Source of the DNA: Asticcacaulis sp047605545
Lineage (GTDB): Bacteria > Pseudomonadota > Alphaproteobacteria > Caulobacterales > Caulobacteraceae
DNA length: 64,000 nt
Reading direction: 5' to 3'
Assembly (NCBI GenBank): GCA_047605545.1
Contig: JASGFL010000003.1
Span: 20,598 to 84,597 of the forward strand
Shown piece by piece: positions 43,662-53,026 of the stretch (position 1 is its first letter; the number at the start of each line of letters is the position of its first letter). The notes beneath the pieces are model-generated. The model was given only the letters and a program-made list of their open reading frames with translations, did not search any database and was not told the origin of the DNA. The position numbers and the translations under genes are program-made.

Positions 43662-45530
43662 GGTCAGGCGTTCCTTATCGAGATAGGCACTGATGTCGTC
43701 TTCGGGCATGGGACGGCTGAAGAGATAGCCCTGCACATTTACGGCACCGGCGGATTTGAGCTGATGCAGTTCGGACTCGGTTTCGACGCCTTCGACGACG
43801 TGCTCCATACCCAGATTGTCGGCCAGTTCGATCATGGATTTGATGATCTTCATGGCGCGGTCATTGCGGCCCAGCTCAAGCACGAAGGAGCGGTCGATCT
43901 TAACCGTATCGACCTTGACGCGGTTGATATGGCTGAAATTGGTATAGCCGGAGCCAAAGTCATCCAGCGCGATGCGGCAACCCATATCCGCCAGTCGCCG
44001 GATGCCGTTTTCCGCCTGAGTAAAATCGGTGATCATGGCGGTTTCGGTGATCTCGAACTCAATGCGCGTCGGGCAAACCTGTGAGGCATGTACCACATCG
44101 ACGATGCGGCTGACGGCGACCGGAGACAATATGTCCCGTGCCGACAGGTTGAAGGCCAGACGGATGTCTTCGGGCCAGTCTTTGGCCACCTGAAGGGCCT
44201 TTTCCAGCAGGATCGGCGTCAGGCCGGTAATCAGGCCGGAGCGTTCCGCCGCGCGGATGAACATGTCGGGCGAGACGACCCCCAGACGTTCGCTGTGCCA
44301 GCGGGCGAGGGCCTCAAAAGCGACGGTCTTACCGGCCCTGATGTCGTATTGCGGCTGAAAGGCCAGTGTCAGTTCCTTTTGGCCATCAATGGCGCGCAGG
44401 GCCTGCTCAACCTCTTTGGTGGCGCGGATCAGGTCTTCGTGGGTGCGATCAAACAGGACGGCTATGCCGCGTCCGCGTTCCTTGGCCTCATAAAGGGCAT
44501 AGTCGGCGCGCTCAAGCAGGCGCGAGGCCGTAACCTCCATATCTGCCGCGCGGAAGGTAAAGCCAAGGGATGCCGACAGGTGCGCGGTTTCGTTCTCAAG
44601 CGGATATGGGCGCGACAGAGCGGCCACCAGCTTATCGGCGCATTCCTGTAGCTGGGTGTTGTCCTGTGGTGCCATCAGCATCACGGCAAATTCGTCGCCG
44701 CCAAGACGGGCGATCAAAGAACCCTCGGTGCAGGTCTGTTTCAGACGCTGGGCTACCTGAGACAGGACGCTGTCACCGGCGGCATGGCCATAGATGTCAT
44801 TGATCGGCTTAAATCCGTCCAGATCCACAAGCCCCAGATAGAAAGAATCAGGCTGGGCCAGACGGCTGTTGATCTGCGTGAGGAAGGCGCGGCGATTGGC
44901 CAGTCCGGTAAGGGAGTCATAGGTGGCAAGGGTCAGGGCCTGATCACGGTGGCGGTCAGCGGCCAGCTTTGCGTGTAGCGCCCTGAGCATGGTCGAGCGG
45001 ATAATGATCGATAGGGCTATGCCGACGACTGATCCGCAAAAGGCTACCCAGATACAATCGGCAAAGCTGTCGGGGTCAAAGCGCCAGGCGGCGTACAGAA
45101 AGGCGACGATCGTGACTACGGAACAGGTCACAGTTACCCGCAAACGTACCGCCGCCAGCGCCAGCGCCGGTAGCAGCAACAGCAGGTACATCAGTTTGAC
45201 GGGACGGTATTCGAGGAAAATATCCAGACAACCGTTGAACACCAGAAGCAGGCTGCAAACATAGCCGGTCAGTTCAAGGCGGAACATCGAGGCTTTGTTA
45301 TGGTTGTAGAACCAGAAGCCAATGAGCACCAAAAGCGTAAAAAGCGAAAGCGCCGGAATATAGCCCGGATCGCCTTCGACGCGGTAAAACACGGTATTGA
45401 CCGTAAAAAAGGCAATGGCGAACAGGATGAAACGGTTGAGGTTGCCGCGCAGAATGACCGCCAGTTCGTCTTCGACCGCGCGGTCGGCACTATCCGGAGC
45501 CAGAAGATTAGGAAACGCGACTTTCAACAT
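43653..45530 (-). CDS. Membrane-bound GGDEF-EAL protein (c-di-GMP synthesis/degradation)
   Basis: A 625-residue inner-membrane signalling protein. About six hydrophobic segments fill residues 30-185. They are followed by a GGDEF domain (ARLGGDEFAVML, intact active site) and an EAL domain (FEALARWHSE, NLSARDI, ETAMITDF, DDFGSGYTNF, all consistent with an active phosphodiesterase). No RxxD inhibitory site is present before GGDEF. It may make or break c-di-GMP depending on an unknown membrane-sensed signal. It is convergent with the biosynthetic cluster and not obviously part of it. Confidence 0.93.
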   Translation of the reverse strand: MLKVAFPNLLAPDSADRAVEDELAVILRGNLNRFILFAIAFFTVNTVFYRVEGDPGYIPALSLFTLLVLIGFWFYNHNKASMFRLELTGYVCSLLLVFNGCLDIFLEYRPVKLMYLLLLLPALALAAVRLRVTVTCSVVTIVAFLYAAWRFDPDSFADCIWVAFCGSVVGIALSIIIRSTMLRALHAKLAADRHRDQALTLATYDSLTGLANRRAFLTQINSRLAQPDSFYLGLVDLDGFKPINDIYGHAAGDSVLSQVAQRLKQTCTEGSLIARLGGDEFAVMLMAPQDNTQLQECADKLVAALSRPYPLENETAHLSASLGFTFRAADMEVTASRLLERADYALYEAKERGRGIAVLFDRTHEDLIRATKEVEQALRAIDGQKELTLAFQPQYDIRAGKTVAFEALARWHSERLGVVSPDMFIRAAERSGLITGLTPILLEKALQVAKDWPEDIRLAFNLSARDILSPVAVSRIVDVVHASQVCPTRIEFEITETAMITDFTQAENGIRRLADMGCRIALDDFGSGYTNFSHINRVKVDTVKIDRSFVLELGRNDRAMKIIKSMIELADNLGMEHVVEGVETESELHQLKSAGAVNVQGYLFSRPMPEDDISAYLDKERLTLN

Positions 45531-45761
45531 ACCTGACGCCTTCTACGGTACAGGGGAACGGCTTCAGGTGCCTGTGGTGCGGACTTAATACAGACGAACA
45601 ATAATATTTACCTAAGAAAGGCGCAAACGAGAAGCAGATGCGAAGGGCGTGCCCTACAGAACCGGCCCTATAGAACCGGTATGACAATTTTATGCGTCAG
45701 GCATTAGCATCGGCCCGTCCGTCTGTTTCACGGATGGTGATCAGCGCACGGGGGTCAAACC

Positions 45762-46232
45762 ATGTTGGAAAGCTATGATATTGTGCTGCGTCTTTTGGCG
45801 GCGACGGCCATAGGCATGATAATCGGCCTTGATCGGGATGCGCGGGCGCGTCCGGCGGGCATGAGAACCATGGGTCTGGTGGCGCTGGGGGCCGCAATGA
45901 TTGCCGTGACCGCCACCCATGTCACCTTGCTGCAAAATCAGCCGGACGCCACCAGCCGTACCATTCAGGGCGTGATACAAGGCGTTATGGCCGGTATCGG
46001 CTTTCTGGGGGCAGGGGTACTTTTGAAGCAGGAAGCGACATCCGAAATACATGGCATGACGACGGCGGCGGCTATCTGGGCGACGGCGGCGCTGGGTATA
46101 ACGGCAGGGCTGGCGCTATGGTCGGTATTTTTTACAGGGGCGGCGGTGACACTGCTGTTGCTGGTGGTAGCGCACCCGCTGGAGCAGCGGGTTGAGCGCT
46201 GGGCCGAGAAAAAGGGCCGCAAACGCCGATAA
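45762..46232 (+). CDS. MgtC/SapB-family membrane protein
   Basis: A 156-residue inner-membrane protein with about four or five membrane segments. The family core is visible as IIGLDRDARARPAGMRTMGLVALGAAMI and VIQGVMAGIGFLGAGVLLK. The C-terminal ACT-like domain of full MgtC is missing, as in short MgtC/SapB proteins. Members influence magnesium limitation responses or ATP synthase activity; the role here is unknown. It stands alone between divergent and convergent neighbours. Confidence 0.9.
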   Translation: MLESYDIVLRLLAATAIGMIIGLDRDARARPAGMRTMGLVALGAAMIAVTATHVTLLQNQPDATSRTIQGVIQGVMAGIGFLGAGVLLKQEATSEIHGMTTAAAIWATAALGITAGLALWSVFFTGAAVTLLLLVVAHPLEQRVERWAEKKGRKRR

Positions 46233-46266
46233 AAAAAGGGCGTACGCGGGATAGTGCGTACGCCCT
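46231..46266 (-). terminator. Intrinsic terminator of the 1111-residue TonB receptor gene
   Basis: An 11-bp stem (AGGGCGTACGC at 46237-46247 with its complement at 46256-46266) is followed, on the minus strand, by seven U residues. The A-tract directly abuts the MgtC-like stop codon, so the two convergent genes share the site. Confidence 0.88.
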
Positions 46267-46271
46267 GAGTA

Positions 46272-46356
46272 GGCTTCGGTTTGCGGTGCATACGAGGGAG
46301 GTGTGCACCACAGAAGCCATCAGAAGGGTGACCGGAGACGGGATGAGCCTCCGGTC
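46272..46356 (-). other. Structured 3' untranslated region of the TonB receptor transcript
   Basis: Nested arms 46272-46277/46313-46318 (GGCTTC/GAAGCC) and 46285-46290/46304-46309 (GGTGCA/TGCACC), followed by an 8-bp stem 46330-46337/46349-46356 (GACCGGAG/CTCCGGTC), lie between the stop codon and the terminator. It could be a stabilised 3' end or the source of a small RNA. Confidence 0.4.
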
Positions 46357-46366
46357 GGGGGAGGAA

Positions 46367-49300
46367 CTAGAACTTCATACGCAGACCGAGCTGGATGCGA
46401 CGGTCATAACGGAACCAGCCGGCGGGCAGGTACTTGTATTCCTGATCCGGATTGGCTTCGGTTGGCCCCTTGACCTGTTGACGGATACGGATTTCCGTCG
46501 CCAGCAGGTTGTTGGCCTGAAGGTTGATTTCCAGATTGTCCGTTACGGCATAGCGCATGGAGGCATCGAGGAAGCCTTCGGATTCGTTCCAGACGTGGAA
46601 GCGAACACAGCAGTCATTGATCGAGCTGATATATTCCGAGCGCCAGTTATAGGCCAGACGGCTGCCGAACTTGCCCTTTTCGTACATCAGAATGAAGTTG
46701 TACGAATTATCGGACATGTTCTCCAGACGGGCCGGAATCATGTTTCCGTCCAGTGCCGAAGCGGCCACCGCATCACCACCATCCGTATCAATCACCAGAT
46801 TGGCGTTCTTGATGCCGGAGTTATGCAGCATGGTGTAGTTGGCCTGTACGCCCAGACCATCCCACGGTGACGGCAGGAAGGTGAAGTAGCGCTGGTAAGA
46901 CATTTCCCAGCCTTTGATCGCCGCGCCATCGCCATTGACCGGACCACGAATGACGACGTCACGTGTCACGCCATTATTGGTGATCGGAACATTAAACACG
47001 CCGTTCTGGATGTAGTCGTAGAACTTTTTGTAGAACAGGGTGAACGTGAACGAACCGACGCTGTCGAAGTAGTTTTCGAACGACAGGTCGAACTGATCGG
47101 CCGTGACAGGCTTCAGGCGCGGATTGCCTGTGTTGCCGGTGTAGCCATAGATATAGCTGACCGGATTACCGGCATTGTCGAGCACGATGTTCGGATTGCC
47201 GACGCGGATATCGCTTTGTGGCACGAACGAGCGGTTCATGGTCACGAAGTTACGCAGCAGGCCGATATCGGGCTTTGACATGGCCCGTGACGCCGCAAAA
47301 CGCACCAGCCATTCGTCATTCAGATCAATCTTGATGTTGAAGCTTGGCAGGGTGTTTTTATGCTTGGTCGATACCGTGGACAGCGTGCTGCTGCCGTTGG
47401 AGAAGGCCTGATCGTCAACCGAACCCAGCGCCAGACAGCCCGGTGAAATCGCATATTGATCAGGATCGAGATTATCGATTATGTCCTGAGACAGCGGATT
47501 ACAGACCAGCTGGGCTTCTGTGAATGCCGAGGCGTAGTTCAAAGCACCGGCTGATTTGATAGTGGTTTCGACATAGCGCACCCCAATGTTACCTGAGACG
47601 CGGAAGCGGTCAAAGATAACGGCGTCAGGGCCACCAAAGTTGAGCATGATATAGGCGGCATTGCTCTTTTCTTCGACCTTGAGCACTTCACCCTGTCTGA
47701 AGCAGCTGTTTTCCAGCTCGTCAGGACGTTCGCAGACCGGATTCCATGCGGTTGAGGCCACGCCACCTTCGTCGGTCTGGCCGCGAACGCTGAAGCGTTT
47801 GGCCATTTCTTCACGGTTGGAGAGGATGTCGCGTTTCATGAACACGAATTCGTCCTGACCGATCAGGCCGTCCAGCAGCTTGCCGCCGAACTTGCGGGTT
47901 TCATAATAGCCCTGTTCATAGCCCTGGAAGCGGATGCTGCCGTCATCATTATAGGTCGGGCCGGAATCGACGAACCATGCGTCTGCCGGATTGACGCCCC
48001 AGTCCGAAGCCACGCTGGCCCAGTTATACAGCGACCAGCCATGTTCCTGTTCGCGCTTGTTCGTACGTACACCGGCACGCAGCTCATTGAGCCATGTGTT
48101 ATCAAAGGCATAGGCAACATCAAGGCGACCGGCTGTCGATTCACCGCGTGAAACCGTCATGTGATCCATGGCGGATTCAGGATTGTAGTTGCGGTAGTCG
48201 GACAGAGGGTCGCTGCCGATTACATTATAGCCGCTGGGGTAGCTGAAGCCGACCGTAGGGCGCTTGCCGCTCAGGTCGAGATCGACGTTAGTATAGGTGC
48301 CGAGTTCGAAGGTCAGGTCATACTTGTCGGTCGAAGCCTTGACGTGTTGCAGGTCAAGATTGAAGCTGAGCTTCTCGGTCGGACGCCAGACAAAGTTGAA
48401 GGATACGTCATCAATTTTGCGGACTTCTTCGCTGTGGCGGCTGACGGTATTCAGGAAGGTGCCGCCGCGGCACGGCAGACCGCCGTTGACATAGGTGACG
48501 CAAGGTTCAATGACCGGCAGGTTGATGCCATGCTTGGCATAGGTGCCGTACTGGTCAGTAGAACCGGGGATCATGGTGCCGGTGCTCCAGTCAACCAGAC
48601 CGTAACCCCAGTCCCCCTTTGAGCGCGTAATCACGCCGCGCTGGAACATGCCGTTTTCGTCAAACGTATAGGGCGTGCCACCGGTCGGCGGGGCCAGCAG
48701 CAGAGGGTTGTCCCAGACCGTTGAGTGGTTGGTGCTGGCCGGATCAACCCACATCCAGTAATTGATCAGCTGGTCTTCGGTCCACACATTGTCATATTTG
48801 GCGTGGTTATATTGCAGGCTGGCCTTCATGCTGCGGTCGTTATTTTGCCACTGGGCGGCAAAACCGGCGCCGGTACGCTTACGCTCATAGAGCGTGTCAT
48901 TATAGGCTACGCCCGAAGGAATGTAGTTTTCCTGATCCGTGTAGGTGCCCGGTGCATAGACCACCATACGGGGCAGGGTCGCAGCTTCGGAATTGGTCTC
49001 AACAACCGAATAGGCACCGTTCACCAGAAGGCCGAACTCACCATATTCTGTGTCCCAGCGATCGCTGAACAGACCGGAAATGTTTGGCGTTGTCTTTTTG
49101 GACATGTCGCCATAGTTGGCTTCGATGGTGCCGCTGATGACGCGACCGCGCTGGTCGAAGGGCTGACGGGTGCGCAGATCGACGCTGCCGGCGATACCGC
49201 CTTCGATAAGTTCAGCAGACTGGTTCTTATAGGTATCGACGCGGGACATCAGTTCCGGCGATACGTCCGACCAGGACAGGCCATAGCCTGAGGTTGCCGA

Positions 49301-49702
49301 GAACATGTCGCGGCCGTTAAATTCAGAACGTACCTGCGGCAGGCCGCGGATAATCACGCCTGCGGGCTCGGCGGAATAGTGCATCACGTCGTCCCGGGCG
49401 GCAGAGCGGATAACGGTTACACCCGGTACGCGCTGAAGCGCTTCGGCAACCGATTTATCGGGGAAGGCGCCAATATCGTTGGCGGTAATGGAATCAACAA
49501 TTGTGCTGGAACTGCGCTTGATGTCCTGCGCATTCTTCAGTGCCTGACGGGTGCCGGTGACGATGACTTCGGTGGTGTCGCTGTCGTCGGTGGTGGTACC
49601 TTGCGCGGTCGCGGTCTGAACGGTGGCAACCTGACCCATCATCAGGGTGGCTGCGACGATCAGCGCTGTGCGCGATACGCTGTTACTTGCCTCGGTTTTC
49701 AT
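46367..49702 (-). CDS. TonB-dependent receptor, large carbohydrate-type (1111 residues)
   Basis: An outer-membrane receptor with a signal peptide (MMGQVATVQTATAQG), TonB-box-like EVIVTGTRQ, and a plug with FPDKSVAEALQRVPGVTV, GVIIRGLPQVRSEFNGRD and GGIAGSVDLRTRQPF. The barrel ends IQLGLRMKF. This long type with the DIGAFPDKSVAEALQRVPG plug is typical of the sugar-importing receptors abundant in Caulobacterales and Xanthomonas. The promoter region shared with the DeoR/AgaR-type gene carries its putative operators, so the likely cargo is an alpha-galactoside or GalNAc-containing oligosaccharide. Confidence 0.93.
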   Translation of the reverse strand: MKTEASNSVSRTALIVAATLMMGQVATVQTATAQGTTTDDSDTTEVIVTGTRQALKNAQDIKRSSSTIVDSITANDIGAFPDKSVAEALQRVPGVTVIRSAARDDVMHYSAEPAGVIIRGLPQVRSEFNGRDMFSATSGYGLSWSDVSPELMSRVDTYKNQSAELIEGGIAGSVDLRTRQPFDQRGRVISGTIEANYGDMSKKTTPNISGLFSDRWDTEYGEFGLLVNGAYSVVETNSEAATLPRMVVYAPGTYTDQENYIPSGVAYNDTLYERKRTGAGFAAQWQNNDRSMKASLQYNHAKYDNVWTEDQLINYWMWVDPASTNHSTVWDNPLLLAPPTGGTPYTFDENGMFQRGVITRSKGDWGYGLVDWSTGTMIPGSTDQYGTYAKHGINLPVIEPCVTYVNGGLPCRGGTFLNTVSRHSEEVRKIDDVSFNFVWRPTEKLSFNLDLQHVKASTDKYDLTFELGTYTNVDLDLSGKRPTVGFSYPSGYNVIGSDPLSDYRNYNPESAMDHMTVSRGESTAGRLDVAYAFDNTWLNELRAGVRTNKREQEHGWSLYNWASVASDWGVNPADAWFVDSGPTYNDDGSIRFQGYEQGYYETRKFGGKLLDGLIGQDEFVFMKRDILSNREEMAKRFSVRGQTDEGGVASTAWNPVCERPDELENSCFRQGEVLKVEEKSNAAYIMLNFGGPDAVIFDRFRVSGNIGVRYVETTIKSAGALNYASAFTEAQLVCNPLSQDIIDNLDPDQYAISPGCLALGSVDDQAFSNGSSTLSTVSTKHKNTLPSFNIKIDLNDEWLVRFAASRAMSKPDIGLLRNFVTMNRSFVPQSDIRVGNPNIVLDNAGNPVSYIYGYTGNTGNPRLKPVTADQFDLSFENYFDSVGSFTFTLFYKKFYDYIQNGVFNVPITNNGVTRDVVIRGPVNGDGAAIKGWEMSYQRYFTFLPSPWDGLGVQANYTMLHNSGIKNANLVIDTDGGDAVAASALDGNMIPARLENMSDNSYNFILMYEKGKFGSRLAYNWRSEYISSINDCCVRFHVWNESEGFLDASMRYAVTDNLEINLQANNLLATEIRIRQQVKGPTEANPDQEYKYLPAGWFRYDRRIQLGLRMKF

Positions 49703-49960
49703 TTCTAGCCCCTATTTGTAATTTAAGCACACGGGTGGGTCGTCTGCACCCGCTGGTGAAGCCTTATGGGCAGGCGGTCAGTGTGACCGTCCGCGTTCGG
49801 GTAAGTGGTGGGGAACCCAGGTGTCGGGGGCACAGAATTGCGGGCATGTCGCTCTTCGGTACTTAGCCTTATGTGTCATAACCTAAACTCCTCACGAAAT
49901 ATGCGGGCTTATCGCCTCTTTATGTTGCGATTTAGGTTCATTTTTCTTTCCCTGTCTACA
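49703..49960 (-). promoter_or_regulatory. Long 5' leader of the TonB receptor gene
   Basis: About 250 nt lie between the putative operators and the receptor start. Two hairpins are visible: CGGTCA-GTG-TGACCG (49775-49789) and GGGTG/CACCC arms near 49733-49751. It may be an untranslated leader with control of stability or translation. I see no coding region in it. Confidence 0.35.
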
Positions 49961-50010
49961 TTATCTTTCGTTTTATATCTCAATCGAAACCAAAAAGAAA
50001 CAAATATGAC
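49961..50010. promoter_or_regulatory. Candidate DeoR/AgaR operator between the TonB receptor and regulator genes
   Basis: TTATCTTTCGTTTT (49961-49974) is followed by CAATCGAAACC and AAAAAGAAACAAA (49981-49994). Read on the minus strand the latter is TTTGTTTCTTTTTGGTTTCG, very like the TTTCRTTTYRTTTY repeats I recall for AgaR sites. Confidence 0.6.
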
Positions 50011-50117
50011 ACATTTTTTGTAACATTCCGTCATTGTGCAACGGACAAAACGCGCGAAAAGTGTCGGAATATATGAATGGTTGAATTTTTTGTCCTGTCA
50101 GGCGATAAGCGGACATC

Positions 50118-50150
50118 AAAGCGAAAGATAAGTTTTCGGCTCTCGAAACC
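50118..50150. promoter_or_regulatory. Candidate DeoR/AgaR operator at the regulator's own start
   Basis: AAAGCGAAAGATAA (50118-50131) is the inverted near-copy of TTATCTTTCGTTTT at 49961, followed by GTTTTCGG and CGAAACC. It lies 16 nt before the ATG, suggesting autoregulation. Confidence 0.5.
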
Positions 50151-50165
50151 GCTTGAGTAAGAAAG

Positions 50166-50969
50166 ATGAGAGATATGGCGGAAGGATCCGTTCGGATAAT
50201 GCGGGATACCTCAGAGCGCAGACGCCAGATCAGCGCTATGCTGAAGACCCGCGGCAGCGTTCAGGTGATTGCCCTTTCAGAGCAATTCGGCGTCTCTATG
50301 CAGACCATCCGCAAGGACCTGCATTACCTTGAAGAGCACGGGATAGCGACGCGCGCCTATGGCGGCGCGATTTCTTCGGAAGTGGTGACGGTCAATGCCG
50401 AGCCTGCGATCGAAACCAAGCGTGTGGCCCATACCGAAGAAAAGGAACGAATCGGTCAACTGGCGGCATCGCTGGTGAAGCCCGGTGAGTCGATCATGCT
50501 CGATTCCGGTACGACGGCGTTGCAAATCGCGCGTTTTCTTGCGGATGAGGAAGATATTACGGTCGTTACCAATGATTTTGATGTGCTGTCGGCGCTGGCG
50601 CAGAAGCGTAATCTGAAGATCATCATGCTGGGTGGCGAACTGCGCCGCAAGAGCATGGCGTTCTATGGGGCGCAGACCGTGGCGGCGCTGGATGAGCTGT
50701 TGCTCGACAAGCTGTTTTTAGGGGTTGATGGCTTTGATGTCGAACGCGGCATCACCACCCACTATGAGCCGGAAGCGCAACTGAACCGCAAGATGGTCGA
50801 GACGGCGCGTCAGGTGATCGCCGTGACCGACTCATCGAAGTTTGGCAAGGTGTGTCTGAACCGGATTATCGACATCAGCGAGCTGGATGTGCTGATTACC
50901 GATTCGGCGGCGCCAGAATTCATTGATGACGCAGCGGAAAAGCTGAATATCAAGCTGTATAAGGCCTGA
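50166..50969 (+). CDS. agaR: DeoR-family regulator, AgaR type
   Basis: A 267-residue DeoR regulator. The N-terminal helix-turn-helix is VIALSEQFGVSMQTIRKDLHYLEEHGIATRAYGGA, and the C-terminal sugar-phosphate-sensing domain contains IMLDSGTTALQIARFL, VVTNDF, LGGELRRKSMAFYG, LFLGVDGFDVERGITTHYEPEA and AVTDSSKFGK. It is closest in style to AgaR, which represses N-acetylgalactosamine genes. Repeats of its presumed site occur before the TonB receptor, the glycosidases and the aldolase operon. Start ATG 50166 or the in-frame ATG at 50175. Confidence 0.85.
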   Translation: MRDMAEGSVRIMRDTSERRRQISAMLKTRGSVQVIALSEQFGVSMQTIRKDLHYLEEHGIATRAYGGAISSEVVTVNAEPAIETKRVAHTEEKERIGQLAASLVKPGESIMLDSGTTALQIARFLADEEDITVVTNDFDVLSALAQKRNLKIIMLGGELRRKSMAFYGAQTVAALDELLLDKLFLGVDGFDVERGITTHYEPEAQLNRKMVETARQVIAVTDSSKFGKVCLNRIIDISELDVLITDSAAPEFIDDAAEKLNIKLYKA

Positions 50970-50978
50970 AGACAGGCA

Positions 50979-51016
50979 ATCTGGCACAGGGTTTGAACCT
51001 AAATCCTGTGCCAGAT
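50979..51016. terminator. Terminator hairpin between the convergent agaR-type and GH27 genes
   Basis: A perfect 12-bp stem, ATCTGGCACAGG (50979-50990) with CCTGTGCCAGAT (51005-51016), and AT-rich flanks. It probably serves both convergent genes. Confidence 0.75.
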
Positions 51017-51044
51017 ATTTATTAGCGCCTATTTATTAGCGCCT
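51017..51044. repeat. 14-bp perfect tandem duplication over the GH27 stop codon
   Basis: ATTTATTAGCGCCT occurs twice in tandem (51017-51030 and 51031-51044). The second copy holds the stop codon of the GH27 gene; the first is outside the gene. Confidence 0.85.
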
Positions 51045-52988
51045 CAGAGCCGCTTCGGCCCATGTGGTGATCAGCGGCAGGTCGCTTTGGCGATTGTCGG
51101 CACGCACCACCAGTTCAACAATCTTCACACCGGTAATATCCGCGCTCAGCGGCTGAACGGCGGTGCCGAATCCGACTTCGGCGCTTTGGGCCAGAAGCTT
51201 GCCGTCGCCATAGACGAGGAAGCGCACCTTATCGGTGGTATTTTGTGTGGAGTCGTCCAGACCAATCTGCGCCTCAAAGCGGGTGTGGCCTGCGGTGTTG
51301 CGAACCTCAAGGCGCGAGCCGGCCTGAATGCCGATGCCGGTATCGAACCTTTGTCCGGCGACCTGAAGGTTTTGATCGTATGGCGTAGAGTCGGCTTGTG
51401 CGCCGCCCCAGCCCGTATAGGCCGGACGTTCGCCCGTGCCGCGTGTGCCACTCCATTGTCCGGTCATGCGGTGTACGGTGGGGTCAGCCATAGGGGCGAT
51501 GACGCCATCTTCGGCGACATTGATGTGGCCCGGTATTTCCGACAGATAGACGCCGTCCGACAGGCGGCGCGTACCGTCTGCGGTAAAGATGCGGGTCTCA
51601 TAGGGTGCCAGCGTGAAGGTGGTTTCACCGGTAAAGGCGGGCAGGGCTTCTTTTGACCACAGATCCTTAAGGTGCACCGGCTTGTCGCCCAGATATTTCA
51701 GATGATCAGCCGTCAGGTTGACCGTGACCGGTTCGCCGGTGCGGTTGAACAGTGCGGCGGCCTTCTGGCCTGACGAGAGATTTTTGACAAGAATCTGAAC
51801 ATCATCAGAGGCATAGGCGAGGACGGCCTGATGGCTACCCTTGTCCTGATTGAGGGCGATGATGTCGGTATTGCCCCAGATATCCATCAGGCTTTGGGGG
51901 GCGCTGCGCAGGTCATAGCTGATGAGCAGGGGCGCATTGATCATGGCCCAAAGCGCGAAATGGGCGCGGGCCTGAGTGAGGTGATTGGCGTCAAATTCAC
52001 CGTGGCCGATAAACAGAATGTCAGGGTCGTTCCAGCCGCCGGATTGCGCATAGAGGGCGCGGGTCGAGGCGCTATCGAAATTGTGCAGCATGCGCGTCCA
52101 TGTCGGGGTGATGTCGCCGCTGGTGCGCCACATATGACCGGTTTGCTTGCCCCATTTGCGCACATCGGCGGTGCCCCAGTTACACAGGGCCAGAATATAG
52201 TCGCCATCCGGATTATGTTTATCGAGTGCGGTGGCCACTTCGTCATACAGATTGCGCACACCGGCAATATCGGTGCGGGCAATGGCGTTCTGGTCGATCA
52301 GAGGCTCAATACCGTTATAGGCATGGGTTTTCACCAGATCGCTGCCGGGGGCATAGACATTGATCCCGCAGGCATCGACCTTGATGTAATCAAAGCCCCA
52401 TTCGGCGAAATAGAGGGCAATATCCTGATCGACATGGCCATATAGCCCGACTTCGCGTTCCGCCGTCGTGCCTTCGGGCAGGTTGGGCGAATGCAGGTCA
52501 TAGGCCTGAGAGCAGGCATTGTGCCCGACATCCGTATAGATACCGGCCTTAAGCCCCATGCCGTGCAGTTTGTCGGTAAAGGGTTTGAAGCTGGTGCCCG
52601 CTGCGCCGCCGGTCTTGGCCGAAGGGAACAGGTTGGTGCGGATCTGCATGCGGTTGTCCGACTGACGGCGTTTCAGCCACCAGCCGTCATCCAGATTGAC
52701 ATAGACATAGCCCTTTGACGCCAGACCGCTGTCTACCAGCTTTTGCGCCGCGCCCATGACCTTGGCTTCGTCAATTTCTGTACGGAAGGCATTCCATGAA
52801 TTCCAGCCCATAGGCGGGGTCTGGGCCTGCTGACGCTGCGGCAGGCTCCAGCGGCCGGAGGGCTGGAGCGGGTCTGTCGCGGTTGCCTCGGCATGGGCAA
52901 GCACGGGGACAAGTGTGCCCCCAAGCGGCAGGAACAGGCTTAAGGAAGCCAGCAGTGACAGACGGGCAAGGCGTGAGCGTACAGACAT
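51036..52988 (-). CDS. GH27 alpha-galactosidase / alpha-N-acetylgalactosaminidase with NPCBM domain
   Basis: A 650-residue exported glycoside hydrolase (signal LPLGGTLVPVLAHAEA). GH27 hallmarks are TPPMGWNSWNAF, VNLDDGWW, the nucleophile Asp205 in YIKVDACG and the acid/base Asp292 in MWRTSGDI. Residues from about 490 form an NPCBM-like carbohydrate-binding domain (GWGGAQADSTPYDQNLQVAG, FDTGIGIQAGS, FEAQIGLDD). The residue after Cys269 (CNWG) is Asn, where animal enzymes use Glu for galactose or Ser for GalNAc, so specificity is open. It follows the amidohydrolase in one operon. Confidence 0.9.
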   Translation of the reverse strand: MSVRSRLARLSLLASLSLFLPLGGTLVPVLAHAEATATDPLQPSGRWSLPQRQQAQTPPMGWNSWNAFRTEIDEAKVMGAAQKLVDSGLASKGYVYVNLDDGWWLKRRQSDNRMQIRTNLFPSAKTGGAAGTSFKPFTDKLHGMGLKAGIYTDVGHNACSQAYDLHSPNLPEGTTAEREVGLYGHVDQDIALYFAEWGFDYIKVDACGINVYAPGSDLVKTHAYNGIEPLIDQNAIARTDIAGVRNLYDEVATALDKHNPDGDYILALCNWGTADVRKWGKQTGHMWRTSGDITPTWTRMLHNFDSASTRALYAQSGGWNDPDILFIGHGEFDANHLTQARAHFALWAMINAPLLISYDLRSAPQSLMDIWGNTDIIALNQDKGSHQAVLAYASDDVQILVKNLSSGQKAAALFNRTGEPVTVNLTADHLKYLGDKPVHLKDLWSKEALPAFTGETTFTLAPYETRIFTADGTRRLSDGVYLSEIPGHINVAEDGVIAPMADPTVHRMTGQWSGTRGTGERPAYTGWGGAQADSTPYDQNLQVAGQRFDTGIGIQAGSRLEVRNTAGHTRFEAQIGLDDSTQNTTDKVRFLVYGDGKLLAQSAEVGFGTAVQPLSADITGVKIVELVVRADNRQSDLPLITTWAEAALRR

Positions 52989-53026
52989 GGAATTTCCCCG
53001 ATTTTCAGAACCTGATGTTGGTCGTG

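Noticed and set aside
51036..52988. Assigning GH27 firmly as alpha-N-acetylgalactosaminidase
   Set aside because: The specificity position after Cys269 is Asn, matching neither the galactose (Glu) nor the GalNAc (Ser) residue of animal enzymes.
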